A stretch of DNA of 64,000 bases. Origin: Nitrospira sp. (GTDB lineage: Bacteria > Nitrospirota > Nitrospiria > Nitrospirales > Nitrospiraceae). Position 1 is the stretch's first letter. Every line of letters starts with the position of its first letter. The notes beneath the pieces are model-generated. The model ran no database searches, was not told the DNA's origin, and saw nothing but the letters and a program-made list of their open reading frames with translations. The DNA lies in assembly GCA_030653545.1 (NCBI GenBank), contig JAURZE010000026.1:62001-126000 (forward strand), written 5' to 3'. The translations under genes and the position numbers were made by a program. Of the stretch, positions 23,208-32,042 are shown piece by piece.

Positions 23208-24208
23208 CCCTGCTCTTCTACGTGGCGCTGTTTCTTGTGTCGGTGGCCGTCACGTTGGGTGGCTGCGGCTTATTCACCAATGCCATCGAGTGGTTGGGGA
23301 AGCGGCTCGGAATCTCCGAAGGCGCGGTGGGCAGTATCTTCGCGGCGATCGGAACCACGCTGCCGGAAACATCGATTCCTGTCATCGCGATCTTTTTCGG
23401 GAAGAGCCAGCAGGAAGCGGAAGTCGGTTTGGGCGCGATTCTCGGGGCTCCCTTCATGCTCAGCACGCTGGTGTTGCCGATTCTCGCCCTGCTGCTGATC
23501 CTGTTCGCCCGCGCCGGCAAGCGGTCGGCGCAGTTCCATTTGAACTACGGCGAGGTCAGGACGGATCTGACGTTCTTCACGATCGGGTACGCCGTCGCGC
23601 TGGGCTGTGTGTTTATTCCATCCCATGCGGTTCATGTCGCCGCCGCCGTCGGGCTCATGAGTCTCTATGTCTACTACATGAAGATTAAATTCAGTGCCGA
23701 AGACGAAGAGGGCGGCGATGGTTCGCTGGAGCCGTTGTTGTTTGCCAAGCAGGCCACGACACCATCCTATATGATGATCGGGCTGCAGGCCGTCGCAGGT
23801 CTCGGCGGGTTGATTGCGGGAGCCCATCTATTCGTGACCGCCGCGGAAACTGTGGCTGCGACTTTTTCCATCTCCCCGCTGATCCTGGCGTTGTTGATCG
23901 CGCCTTTGGCGACGGAATTACCGGAAATGTCGAACAGCTTCCTCTGGCTCTATCGGAAGAAAGATCGTCTGGCAATCGGGAATGTGACCGGGGCCATGGT
24001 GTTCCAAGGAACCTTTCCCGTTTCAGTGGGGTTGATCGGAACCGAATGGGCCCTGGCGCCTTCGGCGATGCTCACGATGGTGTTGGCCGTGGTCGCAGCA
24101 GGCCTCTGCCTGCTTCAAATTCTCGTCGGCGGCCGATGGCAACCCTTGTTGCTGGGCGCCGGCGCCATCCTGTATGTGGGGTATACGGTGTATCTCTATG
24201 CCTTCTAA
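23204..24208 (+). CDS. Sodium/calcium exchanger family membrane protein
   Basis: The 334-aa protein has about ten membrane segments. It carries the two alpha-repeats of the CaCA superfamily: first FAAIGTTLPETSIPVIAIFF and second LIAPLATELPEMSNSFLWLY, each with the acidic P-E motif that binds the cation. GTG 23204 overlaps the larC stop by four bases. Ion specificity (Ca2+, or another divalent ion) cannot be told. Coupling to larC suggests, but does not show, a role in metal supply or export. Confidence 0.9.
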   Translation: MTLLFYVALFLVSVAVTLGGCGLFTNAIEWLGKRLGISEGAVGSIFAAIGTTLPETSIPVIAIFFGKSQQEAEVGLGAILGAPFMLSTLVLPILALLLILFARAGKRSAQFHLNYGEVRTDLTFFTIGYAVALGCVFIPSHAVHVAAAVGLMSLYVYYMKIKFSAEDEEGGDGSLEPLLFAKQATTPSYMMIGLQAVAGLGGLIAGAHLFVTAAETVAATFSISPLILALLIAPLATELPEMSNSFLWLYRKKDRLAIGNVTGAMVFQGTFPVSVGLIGTEWALAPSAMLTMVLAVVAAGLCLLQILVGGRWQPLLLGAGAILYVGYTVYLYAF

Positions 24209-25241
24209 ACGTTCAGTCAGCACGCGACCGTCATTGCCCCTCCTCGGGATCACGATGGGCGATCCCGCCGGGATCGGACCGGAGGTGATCGCCAAAGCGC
24301 TGGCGGGCCGGGAGGTGCAGCGCCTCTGTTTGCCGCTGGTCATCGGGTCTGTGACGGTCATGGAGCGGACGGTCAAGAAGTTACGGCTCAAGCTGAATGT
24401 GGTGCCGGTCCATGGCCACGATCCTGTTCCGCTAAAGGGGAATACGGTGGCGGTGCTGGATCCGATGGAGAGGCCGCTGAAAAAATTTACCGCGGGCGTG
24501 GCGGCGGCGGAAACCGGCGCGGCGTCTGTCGAGTTCATCAAGAAAGCCGTGCATCTGGCGGCAATCGGCTGCATCGACGGCATCGTCACGGCGCCGATCA
24601 ATAAAGAAGCCATCAATATGGCGGGCTGTCACTACCCTGGCCATACCGAATTGCTGGCCGATCTGACCCACGCCAAAGAGTCCGGCATGATGATCGTCGG
24701 CGGTCCGCTCCGCATCATGTTCGTCACCACGCATGTGGCGATCAGGGATTTGTCCAAGCTCCTGACTCAGGCGAAGATCGAGAAGGCGATTCGCCTCGCC
24801 CATCAGGCGCTCACTACTCTCTATGGCATCAAGAAGCCCAGAATCGGAGTCGCCGCCTTGAATCCCCATGCCGGTGAACATGGGCTCTTCGGCAATGAGG
24901 AAGCCCGGGTGATCCTCCCGGCCGCCCGTGCCGCGCAGGCGCAGGGAATTCTGGCCAGCGACCCGCAGCCGGCCGATACGCTCTTCGGCAAAGCGGTCAA
25001 GGGGCAGTATGACGGCATCGTGGCGATGTATCATGATCAGGGCTTGATCCCGTTGAAGCTCGTGGCGTTCGGGACCTGCGTGAATCTGACGGTCGGACTC
25101 CCGATCATCCGCACCTCCGTCGATCACGGCACGGCGTTCGATATCGTCGGGAAAGGCGTGGCCGATCCCGGCAGTCTATTGGAAGCGATCACGCTGGCCG
25201 CCAGGATTGCCCAGAGTCGCGCGATGGCGCGCGTGAAATAG
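24198..25241 (+). CDS. pdxA: 4-hydroxythreonine-4-phosphate dehydrogenase
   Basis: The 347-aa enzyme works in pyridoxal 5'-phosphate synthesis. It shows LGITMGDPAGIGPEVIAKAL, the metal-binding histidines in CHYPGHTELLADLT and NPHAGEHGLFGNEE, and MYHDQGLIPLKLVAFG then VNLTVGLPIIRTSVDHGTAF. ATG 24198 lies within the last codons of the antiporter gene, so the genes are translationally linked. Length is typical. No other PLP synthesis gene is in the window. Confidence 0.95.
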   Translation: MPSKRSVSTRPSLPLLGITMGDPAGIGPEVIAKALAGREVQRLCLPLVIGSVTVMERTVKKLRLKLNVVPVHGHDPVPLKGNTVAVLDPMERPLKKFTAGVAAAETGAASVEFIKKAVHLAAIGCIDGIVTAPINKEAINMAGCHYPGHTELLADLTHAKESGMMIVGGPLRIMFVTTHVAIRDLSKLLTQAKIEKAIRLAHQALTTLYGIKKPRIGVAALNPHAGEHGLFGNEEARVILPAARAAQAQGILASDPQPADTLFGKAVKGQYDGIVAMYHDQGLIPLKLVAFGTCVNLTVGLPIIRTSVDHGTAFDIVGKGVADPGSLLEAITLAARIAQSRAMARVK

Positions 25242-25257
25242 GAAGGACACCACCGAT

Positions 25258-25584
25258 ATGTCGCAGGAAGTATCTAAGGGACTCGCAGTGATCCAACAGC
25301 AGATCAAAGAACTGGATGCGCTGGCCAAGCAAACGCTTGAAGATTTGAACACGGTGGCGGGTGACGAGCGCGTGGCCAAATGGAAAACCCGTACGGTCAC
25401 GCTCATTACCGAGGCGGTGGGGGCGGCGGAGGGGCAGAAGTTTGCCGCGATTCACCCGGGCCCGTCGTTTACCAATGATCTGGTCGAAGAGTTCAACGAC
25501 TTGATCGACGGCTATCGTACGCCGTTGGCGGCGCTGGCCAAGCGGTTGGCGGCAATCCCACCACGCCCTGCTCCCGGTGCGTGA
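25258..25584 (+). CDS. Small conserved-looking hypothetical protein
   Basis: The 108-aa soluble protein has aggaagga upstream of ATG 25258. It is mostly helical: IQQQIKELDALAKQTLEDLN, then WKTRTVTLITEAVGAAEG, a loop PGPSFTNDLVEEFND and a Pro-rich end. No known motif is recognised. It sits in the operon between pdxA (16 bp away) and ksgA (3 bp away), which argues for a real gene. The role is unknown. Confidence 0.75.
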   Translation: MSQEVSKGLAVIQQQIKELDALAKQTLEDLNTVAGDERVAKWKTRTVTLITEAVGAAEGQKFAAIHPGPSFTNDLVEEFNDLIDGYRTPLAALAKRLAAIPPRPAPGA

Positions 25585-25587
25585 GGC

Positions 25588-26403
25588 GTGGGACGTCCGG
25601 ATTCTCCTGCCGATCCTCCCGCCGCGATCAAACGGCTCGGTCAGAACTTTCTCATCGATCCCAACATCGTCCGCAAAATCGTGGCGCTGGCGGACATTGC
25701 CCCGAACGACCGGGTCCTCGAAATCGGCCCTGGCCGCGGTGTCCTGACCGAGATACTGTGCAAAGCCGCCGGCCATGTCACGGCTGTTGAAATCGACCCC
25801 CGGCTTCATGCCTATCTTGCCGAACGGCAGGCGGAGTTTCCCAATCTGACGCTCGTGCTTGAAGACGCATTAGTCTATCCCGTGGAGCATCTGCCGGTCG
25901 GGACCATCGTGGTCGCCAATTTGCCGTACTATATCTCGACGCCGTTGTTGTTCAGATTGTTGGACCAACGCGATCGATTCTCCAGGCTGGTGCTCATGCT
26001 TCAGAATGAAGTGGCCGACCGACTGGTCGCCAAGCCCGGCAGCTCCGACTATGGCGTCTTGTCGGTCATGGCGCAGTACGCCGCCGAGATCACGAAAGCC
26101 TTCCGTGTCTCCGCCCAATGTTTCCGGCCCAGGCCGGAAGTCGGCTCCGCCGTGGTGTTGTTGCGGACGAGAGCGCGGCGGGAACTCAGCCCGCAAGAAG
26201 AGCCGAAGTTTGCAGCGTTCGTGAAGGCTGCCTTCGCCCACCGGCGGAAGACGCTGGTGAATTCACTCAAGGACGAAGGGTATGACCAGATGCGTATCGC
26301 TGGAGGGCTTGAGCGGCTCTCGCTTTCTCTGTCCATTAGGGCGGAAGGCTTGTCGCTCGAGCAGCTGATCCAGCTCACACGTTTCATGGTTTCCCCGGGA
26401 TAA
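25588..26403 (+). CDS. rsmA: 16S rRNA dimethyladenosine transferase
   Basis: The 271-aa methylase (KsgA) dimethylates two adjacent adenines in the 3' hairpin of 16S rRNA. It shows KRLGQNFLIDPNIVRKIV, the SAM-binding motif VLEIGPGRGVLTEILC, VTAVEIDPRL and the catalytic NLPYYISTPLL. SVMAQYAAEITKAFRV and FRPRPEVGSAVVLL follow. GTG 25588 lies three bases after the preceding stop. Size and motifs are complete. Confidence 0.96.
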   Translation: MGRPDSPADPPAAIKRLGQNFLIDPNIVRKIVALADIAPNDRVLEIGPGRGVLTEILCKAAGHVTAVEIDPRLHAYLAERQAEFPNLTLVLEDALVYPVEHLPVGTIVVANLPYYISTPLLFRLLDQRDRFSRLVLMLQNEVADRLVAKPGSSDYGVLSVMAQYAAEITKAFRVSAQCFRPRPEVGSAVVLLRTRARRELSPQEEPKFAAFVKAAFAHRRKTLVNSLKDEGYDQMRIAGGLERLSLSLSIRAEGLSLEQLIQLTRFMVSPG

Positions 26404-26454
26404 ATACGGGGTGTCCGGATCGCGTCCTGTTCGGCCTTGTTCCGCTGCCGTTGT

Positions 26455-26483
26455 TTGAAACGATGTGGCCCCTGTGTTAGCAT
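26455..26483 (+). promoter_or_regulatory. Candidate leaderless promoter of ftsK
   Basis: TTGAAA at 26455 and TAGCAT at 26478 are spaced by 17 bp. The -10 box ends seven bases before ATG 26491 and no ribosome binding site is present, so the transcript would begin at the start codon. Confidence 0.5.
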
Positions 26484-26490
26484 CCGCGAC

Positions 26491-28914
26491 ATGGGTGCTA
26501 CTACGTCGGCGAAGCGGGGAGAAGCCCGCCGCGCCCCCGCTCCTCCTTCCCATATTCAGCGTGAAGTCATCGGCGTGATCTTGATCGCGCTGAGCTTGCT
26601 CACGCTGTTGAGCTTGCTGTCATTTGTGCCGGGTGAAGCCGAGACGGTGGCGTCCGGCGCGTCGGCTACGGCTCCTCCACGCAATTTGATCGGTTCCTTC
26701 GGGGCGGTCCTCGCGGGGGGATTCTTTTTCCTGATCGGCGGGGCCGCGTACCTGTTTCCTCCCTTGCTCGGCAAGCTCGGCCTGCGCTGTTTCTCTCAGA
26801 GTCCCGTCAGCGTCCGGTTGCGCACGGCCGTCAGTTCGCTCGGGGCGGTCTGTTTCCTGAGTGCCTTTCTGCATCTTGAAGCCACCGCCGTGCCCACGTT
26901 GAGCAGCGGTTTCGTCCATCGAGGGATGGCAGGCGGAGTCTTCGGCCAGGTCCTGGCAGATGGGCTCAAGTCCTGGTTTGCCAGCACCGGCGCCCACATT
27001 GTGATTCTGGCCAGCTTTTTAGTCTCGCTCTTGTTCACGACCCCGCTGTCCCTGACCGAGTTGGTTCAGGGCTTTCCCGCACGCTGGGATGCCTGGAGAG
27101 AAAAGCTTGCGGCGCTGATGCCGGAACCGGCGGTTGAACCGCCGGTGGAGTCCGGGAACCGCAGGCAGCGGAGCCGCGTCATGAAGGACAGTCCGGAGCC
27201 CGAACCGGAAGCCCTCGTAGAGGCCACGACCATTGCTGAAAGCGAATCGGCCCCGGTGACCGAGTGGCCGGTGATTCAGCCGCCGATCGCATCGTTTCCC
27301 CCTCCTGTGGAAGCGAATGAACCCGAGGTGGAAGCGGTTTCAACGCAGGTCGATGCCGGGGATTATGAACTTCCCGATCCGGATGAGTTGCTGAGTGATC
27401 CGACCGGTCCGATCACGCGCATGTCGGACGAGGAGCTGAAGGCGCAGTCAGATGTGCTCATGCGCGCCTTGGCGAGTTTTGGCATCATCGGCAAGGTGAC
27501 GGAAGTGCGGCCCGGGCCGGTCGTGACGATGTATGAGTTCGAGCCGTCGCCGGGAACCAAGGTCGCGAGGATTGTGAATCTGGCGGACGATCTGGCTCTG
27601 GGGCTGAAGGCGATCAGTCTGCGCATTGTCGCGCCGATTCCGGGGAAGTCGGTGGTCGGGATCGAAGTGCCGAACCTGGCTCGCGAAACGGTGTCGATGA
27701 AAGAAGTCGTGATGAGCGAGACCTTCACGAAGGCCCGCTCGAAGCTCACGCTGGCGCTGGGCAAAGATATCTTCGGCGCTCCGGCGATCGCGGATCTCAA
27801 AACGATGCCGCATCTGCTGGTGGCCGGCGCCACCGGGGCCGGCAAGAGCGTCGGGCTCAATACGATGTTGTTAAGCATTCTGTTTTCCGCAAGGCCGAGC
27901 GAGGTCAAGCTCCTCCTGATCGATCCGAAGATGTTGGAGTTTTCGTCGTATGACGGCATCCCCCACTTGCTGCGGCCCGTCATCACCGATGCGAAATCGG
28001 CGGCGCGCGGGTTGGGATGGGTGGTCGCCGAGATGGAACGGCGGTACAAGTTGCTGTCGGAAGCCGGCGTCCGGAATATCGACGCGTACAATCGCAAGGT
28101 AGCCGGGTTGCATGAGGTGTTTGCGGAAGAGACGGCGGCGGCGAATCAGCCCGAATTGCCGATACAGTTTCTGACGGAAGAGCAGCGCCTTTCTGCCGGT
28201 GAGTCGACGGATCCCGAGGTCGCCCCCGGTCCTCGCGATCGTCCGACGCCGCCTGAGCCGCTGCCCTATATTGTCGTGATGATCGATGAGTTGGCCGATT
28301 TGATGATGGTGGCGCCGAAGGATGTCGAGGATAAGATCGCCCGGTTGGCGCAGATGGCCCGGGCGTCCGGCATCCATCTCGTGCTGGCGACGCAGCGGCC
28401 GTCGGTAGATGTGTTGACGGGCTTGATCAAGGCGAACTTCCCTGCCCGGATCGCCTTCCAGGTTTCGTCGAAGACCGACTCGCGAACGATTCTGGACGCC
28501 AACGGCGCCGAAGCGTTGCTGGGTCGCGGTGACATGTTGTATCTGGCCTCGGGCACGGGACGGCTGGCCCGGCTGCACGGATCCTTCGTCTCCGATGACG
28601 ATGTGCGGCGGGTCGTGGACTTTGTGAAGAAGCAGGCGCTGCCAAAATACGATCCCGAGCTGCAATCATTGAAGCAGGAAGACGCGGCGGAAGAGGAAGC
28701 CAAAGACGAAGTCTACGAGCAGGCGAAAGATTTGGTGCTCTCGACCGGTCAGGCCTCCGCGTCATTGATTCAGCGGCGGTTGCGCGTCGGCTATCCCCGC
28801 GCTGCCAGGATGATTGAGCAAATGGAAGCGGATGGGATTGTCGGCGCGGCGGGCCGGGACGGGCGCCGGGAAGTGTTGGGCCGCCGTGGCCCGGTGGGAG
28901 CAACTGAAGCATGA
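26491..28914 (+). CDS. ftsK: DNA translocase FtsK/SpoIIIE
   Basis: The 807-aa protein pumps DNA at the division septum. Four hydrophobic segments occupy residues about 25-190 (VIGVILIALSLLTLLSLLSF and onward), followed by a short Pro/Glu-rich linker, far shorter than that of E. coli FtsK. The motor follows: MYEFEPSPGTKVARIVNLAD, Walker A VAGATGAGKSVGLNTM, Walker B YIVVMIDELADLMM and LATQRPSVDVLTGLIKANFP. The C-terminal gamma winged helix (residues about 735-800: ASASLIQRRLRVGYPRAARM) reads KOPS sites. The start is chosen at ATG 26491 next to the promoter; the frame extends 18 codons upstream. Confidence 0.95.
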   Translation: MGATTSAKRGEARRAPAPPSHIQREVIGVILIALSLLTLLSLLSFVPGEAETVASGASATAPPRNLIGSFGAVLAGGFFFLIGGAAYLFPPLLGKLGLRCFSQSPVSVRLRTAVSSLGAVCFLSAFLHLEATAVPTLSSGFVHRGMAGGVFGQVLADGLKSWFASTGAHIVILASFLVSLLFTTPLSLTELVQGFPARWDAWREKLAALMPEPAVEPPVESGNRRQRSRVMKDSPEPEPEALVEATTIAESESAPVTEWPVIQPPIASFPPPVEANEPEVEAVSTQVDAGDYELPDPDELLSDPTGPITRMSDEELKAQSDVLMRALASFGIIGKVTEVRPGPVVTMYEFEPSPGTKVARIVNLADDLALGLKAISLRIVAPIPGKSVVGIEVPNLARETVSMKEVVMSETFTKARSKLTLALGKDIFGAPAIADLKTMPHLLVAGATGAGKSVGLNTMLLSILFSARPSEVKLLLIDPKMLEFSSYDGIPHLLRPVITDAKSAARGLGWVVAEMERRYKLLSEAGVRNIDAYNRKVAGLHEVFAEETAAANQPELPIQFLTEEQRLSAGESTDPEVAPGPRDRPTPPEPLPYIVVMIDELADLMMVAPKDVEDKIARLAQMARASGIHLVLATQRPSVDVLTGLIKANFPARIAFQVSSKTDSRTILDANGAEALLGRGDMLYLASGTGRLARLHGSFVSDDDVRRVVDFVKKQALPKYDPELQSLKQEDAAEEEAKDEVYEQAKDLVLSTGQASASLIQRRLRVGYPRAARMIEQMEADGIVGAAGRDGRREVLGRRGPVGATEA

Positions 28915-29621
28915 GTGGATGGAAAGCCCTGGTGTTCATCGGGATTGCGGTGTGCGTGCCGGTCTGGTCTGCCTGGGCCGCCGATGCGGTGCCTGATGAG
29001 AAGGCGATGCAGGAAGTGCACGAGGTCGTGCGGCAGTTGCAGGCCCGTTATGAAAAGACGAAGGATCTCCAGGCGGACTTTACGCAAAAGACCAGAATTG
29101 AGGGGTTTGAGCGGCCGGTGTTGTCTTCGGGAAAAGTCTACATCAAGAAGCCTGGCCGACTGCGGTGGGACTACCTCGATCCGGCCAACGAACAGATTTA
29201 TGTGAACCACGACGACGTCAAAGTGTATGTGCCGGAGCATAAACAGGTGCTCATTGGCAAGCTGACGCACATGGCGGCCTCACAGGCGCCGTTGGAACTG
29301 TTGCAGGGCGCGGCGAAGCTGGAAGAGTCCTTTGAGATTTCTCCGGCGACCGGGAAAGAGCGCGGTGTGGGCGGGCTTCGCCTCCTGAGTCTGGTGCCGA
29401 AGGGGCGTGAGACAGATCCCTCGCGGCATGTGCAGCGGATCGTCGTGGAGGTCTTTCCGAAGACCTATTTTATTCGTACCGTGTGGCTCCATGAGATCAG
29501 CGGGAATGTGGCCACGTTCGAGTTTTCCTCGTTAAAACCGAATCTCGGACTGGGGGAAGAGGTCTTCGACTTCAAGGCGCCGGCCGATGTCGAGGTGGTC
29601 AAGGCGCCGGTGCTGAATTAG
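28911..29621 (+). CDS. lolA: Outer-membrane lipoprotein carrier protein LolA
   Basis: The 236-aa periplasmic chaperone shuttles lipoproteins from LolCDE to the outer membrane. A signal peptide (ALVFIGIAVCVPVWSAWA) is followed by the LolA fold: YEKTKDLQADFTQKTRIEGF, SSGKVYIKKPGRLRWDYLDP, VKVYVPEHKQVLIGKLTHMA and NVATFEFSSLKPN. ATG 28911 overlaps the ftsK stop (ATGA). Size is slightly above the usual 200 residues owing to the C-terminal tail. Confidence 0.92.
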   Translation: MSGWKALVFIGIAVCVPVWSAWAADAVPDEKAMQEVHEVVRQLQARYEKTKDLQADFTQKTRIEGFERPVLSSGKVYIKKPGRLRWDYLDPANEQIYVNHDDVKVYVPEHKQVLIGKLTHMAASQAPLELLQGAAKLEESFEISPATGKERGVGGLRLLSLVPKGRETDPSRHVQRIVVEVFPKTYFIRTVWLHEISGNVATFEFSSLKPNLGLGEEVFDFKAPADVEVVKAPVLN

Positions 29622-29684
29622 CCGGCTTCTGTCAGGCGGGTTGAGGTCGTCGCGAGAGCGAGACGGGTGGGAGAGGGCGAAGAC

Positions 29685-30446
29685 ATGCAATCGACCAGCG
29701 CACAGTCAGTGACGGAAGCCGTCGACCGGGCCGTTGCGGCGCTCGATTTCGACCGGTTGCACAAGACCTACTGGGAGCAGAACGAGTTTCTTGTCATCAA
29801 GCAATTTCTTCCGCGGGCGTTTGTCGAATCAGCGTTTGTGCCGCAGGTGGAAGGGCTCAAGCCGCGCATCAACCGCAACTATATCCCCGGCCACAAGAAG
29901 GGCGGCAGCGTCAGCTACTATACGGTGCAGGAGCAGGCGCCCTTGTTTCTCGACCTCTACCGGTCGACCGCCTATCGCAGCTTTCTCAACCGGTTGGTTC
30001 ATGCGAATCTGCTGTTATGCCCGGACGATGATCCGCATTCCTGTGCGCTCTACTACTACACGGAGCCGGGGGACCATATCGGCTTTCATTACGATACGTC
30101 CTACTACAAGGGCGCGCGCTATACGATCTTGATGGGAATGGTCGACCGTTCATCGCACTGCAAGCTGGTGTGTGATCTGTTTAAGGACGATCCGGCGAAG
30201 GAGACGCAGCATCTCGAACTCATTACCGAGCCCGGGGACATGGTCATTTTCAACGGCGACAAGCTCTGGCATGCGGTCACCCCTCTGGCGGAGGGGGAGG
30301 AGCGGGTGGCGCTGACGATGGAGTATGTCACGAATCCTGAAATGGGCCGGTTTCATCGTCTGTACTCAAACCTGAAAGACTCGTTCGCCTATTTCGGATT
30401 GAAGGCCGTGTTCAAACGGGCGTCCTCCGGTCAACGCACCTCCTAA
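29685..30446 (+). CDS. 2-oxoglutarate/Fe(II)-dependent dioxygenase-like protein
   Basis: The 253-aa protein has a double-stranded beta-helix with the iron triad H135-x-D137 in HIGFHYDTSYY, then H196 in DKLWHAVTP, and R207 in EERVALTMEY, placed as the 2-oxoglutarate ligand. The GDMVIFNGDK strand precedes the distal histidine, as in the 2OG-Fe(II) superfamily. ATG 29685 is chosen; GTG 29667 would add six residues. Substrate is unknown; hydroxylation of a protein, lipid or small molecule is possible. It lies 63 bp after lolA and may belong to the same transcript. Confidence 0.82.
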   Translation: MQSTSAQSVTEAVDRAVAALDFDRLHKTYWEQNEFLVIKQFLPRAFVESAFVPQVEGLKPRINRNYIPGHKKGGSVSYYTVQEQAPLFLDLYRSTAYRSFLNRLVHANLLLCPDDDPHSCALYYYTEPGDHIGFHYDTSYYKGARYTILMGMVDRSSHCKLVCDLFKDDPAKETQHLELITEPGDMVIFNGDKLWHAVTPLAEGEERVALTMEYVTNPEMGRFHRLYSNLKDSFAYFGLKAVFKRASSGQRTS

Positions 30447-30494
30447 TATCCCGCTCGACGAATCCGCCCCGTGGCAGTGGAACAGTAAAGCCGC

Positions 30495-30965
30495 TTAGCC
30501 GCTCACGTGTCCTTCTGCGTTGGGTATGACGGACTTCCCCCTCACTCTATTTTGTCCCGGCGATGCGGGCCATTGCTTCGGCGATATGGCTGCCTCTCCG
30601 TTCGGTTTTCTGGACACCGGTTGCCGTATCGTGAGCATTTGGGTTCGTCCAGCCCCTCGTGCTCCGCGAGGGCGCCCCGCTTTCAATTCCTGCTCGCGAG
30701 GAGGGAATGGGCCACGGTTTGCGAGTTCCATCGAGGTGAGCGTCGCACGAAGGGCATCTTCTACGAGCCAGGCTAGCGTGGTGTGGGGTGTCCAGTAGGC
30801 GGCATCCCGCAATTGATTGACCAGCTGCATTGGAAGTGTGATCGTCAGTCTGGTGGTCGGTCTATGATGTGCGGAAACCTTCTGAGGATCGGCCTGAGCT
30901 CGAGCTCGTTCAGGTCTCGGGGTATTCTCCATGATCGACTCTGCTGGGGGATTGGTTATCAACAT
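30495..30965 (-). CDS. Ribbon-helix-helix DNA-binding protein
   Basis: About 156 aa. The central part [20 protein letters not shown] then [20 protein letters not shown] matches RHH/CopG-like proteins, with a first strand and two helices, followed by [20 protein letters not shown], a typical basic tail of plasmid- or island-borne RHH regulators. ATG 30965 follows aaaggg; ATG 30932 ([10 protein letters not shown]) is an alternative. The 60-residue C-terminus is polar and likely disordered. No partner toxin or Par ATPase adjoins it. It may regulate itself through the long upstream region. Confidence 0.7.
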   Translation of the reverse strand: MLITNPPAESIMENTPRPERARAQADPQKVSAHHRPTTRLTITLPMQLVNQLRDAAYWTPHTTLAWLVEDALRATLTSMELANRGPFPPREQELKAGRPRGARGAGRTQMLTIRQPVSRKPNGEAAISPKQWPASPGQNRVRGKSVIPNAEGHVSG

Positions 30966-31037
30966 GGCAGCCCTTTCATGATGAAGGCGGTGCATAAGAA
31001 GTTTCCGTGAGTCTGTGTAACGCAATAGTGGCGATAG

Positions 31038-31337
31038 GCCGTGCCTCCTTTCGGAGGCACGGCGCTCATGGCCATGGACGAAGGCACCAGCGTGTTTCTG
31101 GATGGGCACAATCCAGAAACCGCATCACCCTGCAGAGGGGAACCCTCAGAGACAAGGTGCGTAACTGGCAGCGTCGCGCCATGCCATATCCGATCGAATG
31201 GAGTAATGAACGAAAAAGTCGTCATAGCCAAAGTGAACGATCCCTTGTTCGAAGGTACATATGGGAGAACAAGTACGGACTAGGAGTACAGCAATGGGCG
31301 TACCAGGCTGGTCACGTCACTCATTCGAGCGAATGAG
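31038..31337. other. Hairpin-rich noncoding region
   Basis: The 520 bp between the RHH gene (from 30965) and the CopD-like gene (to 31486) hold no convincing gene but four clean stem-loops. They are 31038-31063 (11-bp stem GCCGTGCCTCC, loop tttc), 31094-31120 (10-bp stem GTTTCTGGAT), 31244-31273 (7-bp stem CTTGTTC) and 31320-31337 (8-bp stem CTCATTCG). No U-tracts follow, so simple terminators are unlikely. A structured RNA or an RNA-level regulator is possible. From 31338 to 31485 I see nothing. Confidence 0.5.
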
Positions 31338-31485
31338 TTCTAAGATGTTGATTTCTTACGGTGGAGAATTGAGGCGGCGATGACGCTGAGCGAAGGAGAG
31401 AATCTGGATCAGATCGATGTATCTGAACCGGTACGAGGGCTATCTGCTTTGATACAGGGTGCGAGCGAGAGGGCGTAGGAAGTGT

Positions 31486-31995
31486 TTATAGGTGCAGATG
31501 TTTCATTGCGGCAGCACAGAGGACGATAAAAAATCCCATCCAGAGAGCCGCGCGCTGATAGGGAATGACTTCATAATCCTCATCCTCCTCTGCTTCATCA
31601 TCTGACTTGAAGATAACGGTGTAGAGAAACAGGGTGAGCAAGCAAAGGACTAATCCGAGCTTGATGAAGAAAATGGTCAAGTACTTGGCATTGTGCTGGA
31701 TCCCCAGCTGGGTCTGCGAGGTCATGACCTGATTGACGTAGTGCAAATTGATCCCGCCGGTAAACAGGAGAACCACCAAGAGGATCCCGGCTATTTTCCT
31801 ATAATGCTGGTAAAACACATCACTGATGGGCTTGATCTGTTCTTTGGCCACGGCTTTCTTCAGCCCCGGAGTAACGGCCATGACAAGAAACGCCAGTCCG
31901 CCGATCCAAATGATGGCCGACAGCAGATGGAACCAGTGATTGATGATCGGAATCAGGGTATTCAGATCGGTGACGATGCTTTGGAGGGCGTCCAT
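31486..31995 (-). CDS. CopD-like four-helix membrane protein
   Basis: The 169-aa protein has four membrane helices. The first contains HWFHLLSAIIWIGGLAFLVM, the His-x-x-x-x-x-x-W-x-G pattern typical of CopD/DUF2269-like and cytochrome-b-like proteins. Others are KIAGILLVVLLFTGGINLHY and FIKLGLVLCLLTLFLYTVIF. An acidic loop DDEAEEDEDYE separates helices 3 and 4. Histidines at membrane-facing positions could bind heme or copper. It is the third gene of the minus-strand Usp/radical SAM operon, 47 bp after the radical SAM gene, suggesting a shared role in tetrapyrrole or metal chemistry. Confidence 0.78.
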   Translation of the reverse strand: MDALQSIVTDLNTLIPIINHWFHLLSAIIWIGGLAFLVMAVTPGLKKAVAKEQIKPISDVFYQHYRKIAGILLVVLLFTGGINLHYVNQVMTSQTQLGIQHNAKYLTIFFIKLGLVLCLLTLFLYTVIFKSDDEAEEDEDYEVIPYQRAALWMGFFIVLCAAAMKHLHL

Positions 31996-32042
31996 AGAGC
32001 TTTCATGAGGGAACGCAGCGAAAGTTCGCCCGCGTTACGACC

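Noticed and set aside
30959-31336. Short open frames in the hairpin-rich region upstream of the RHH gene
   Set aside because: They overlap the perfect stem-loops, differ in frame with no ribosome binding site and match nothing I know.
31150-31340. A group II intron remnant (GTGCG start at 31158 and several hairpins)
   Set aside because: No domain V sequence or reverse transcriptase could be found, so the idea is not supported.
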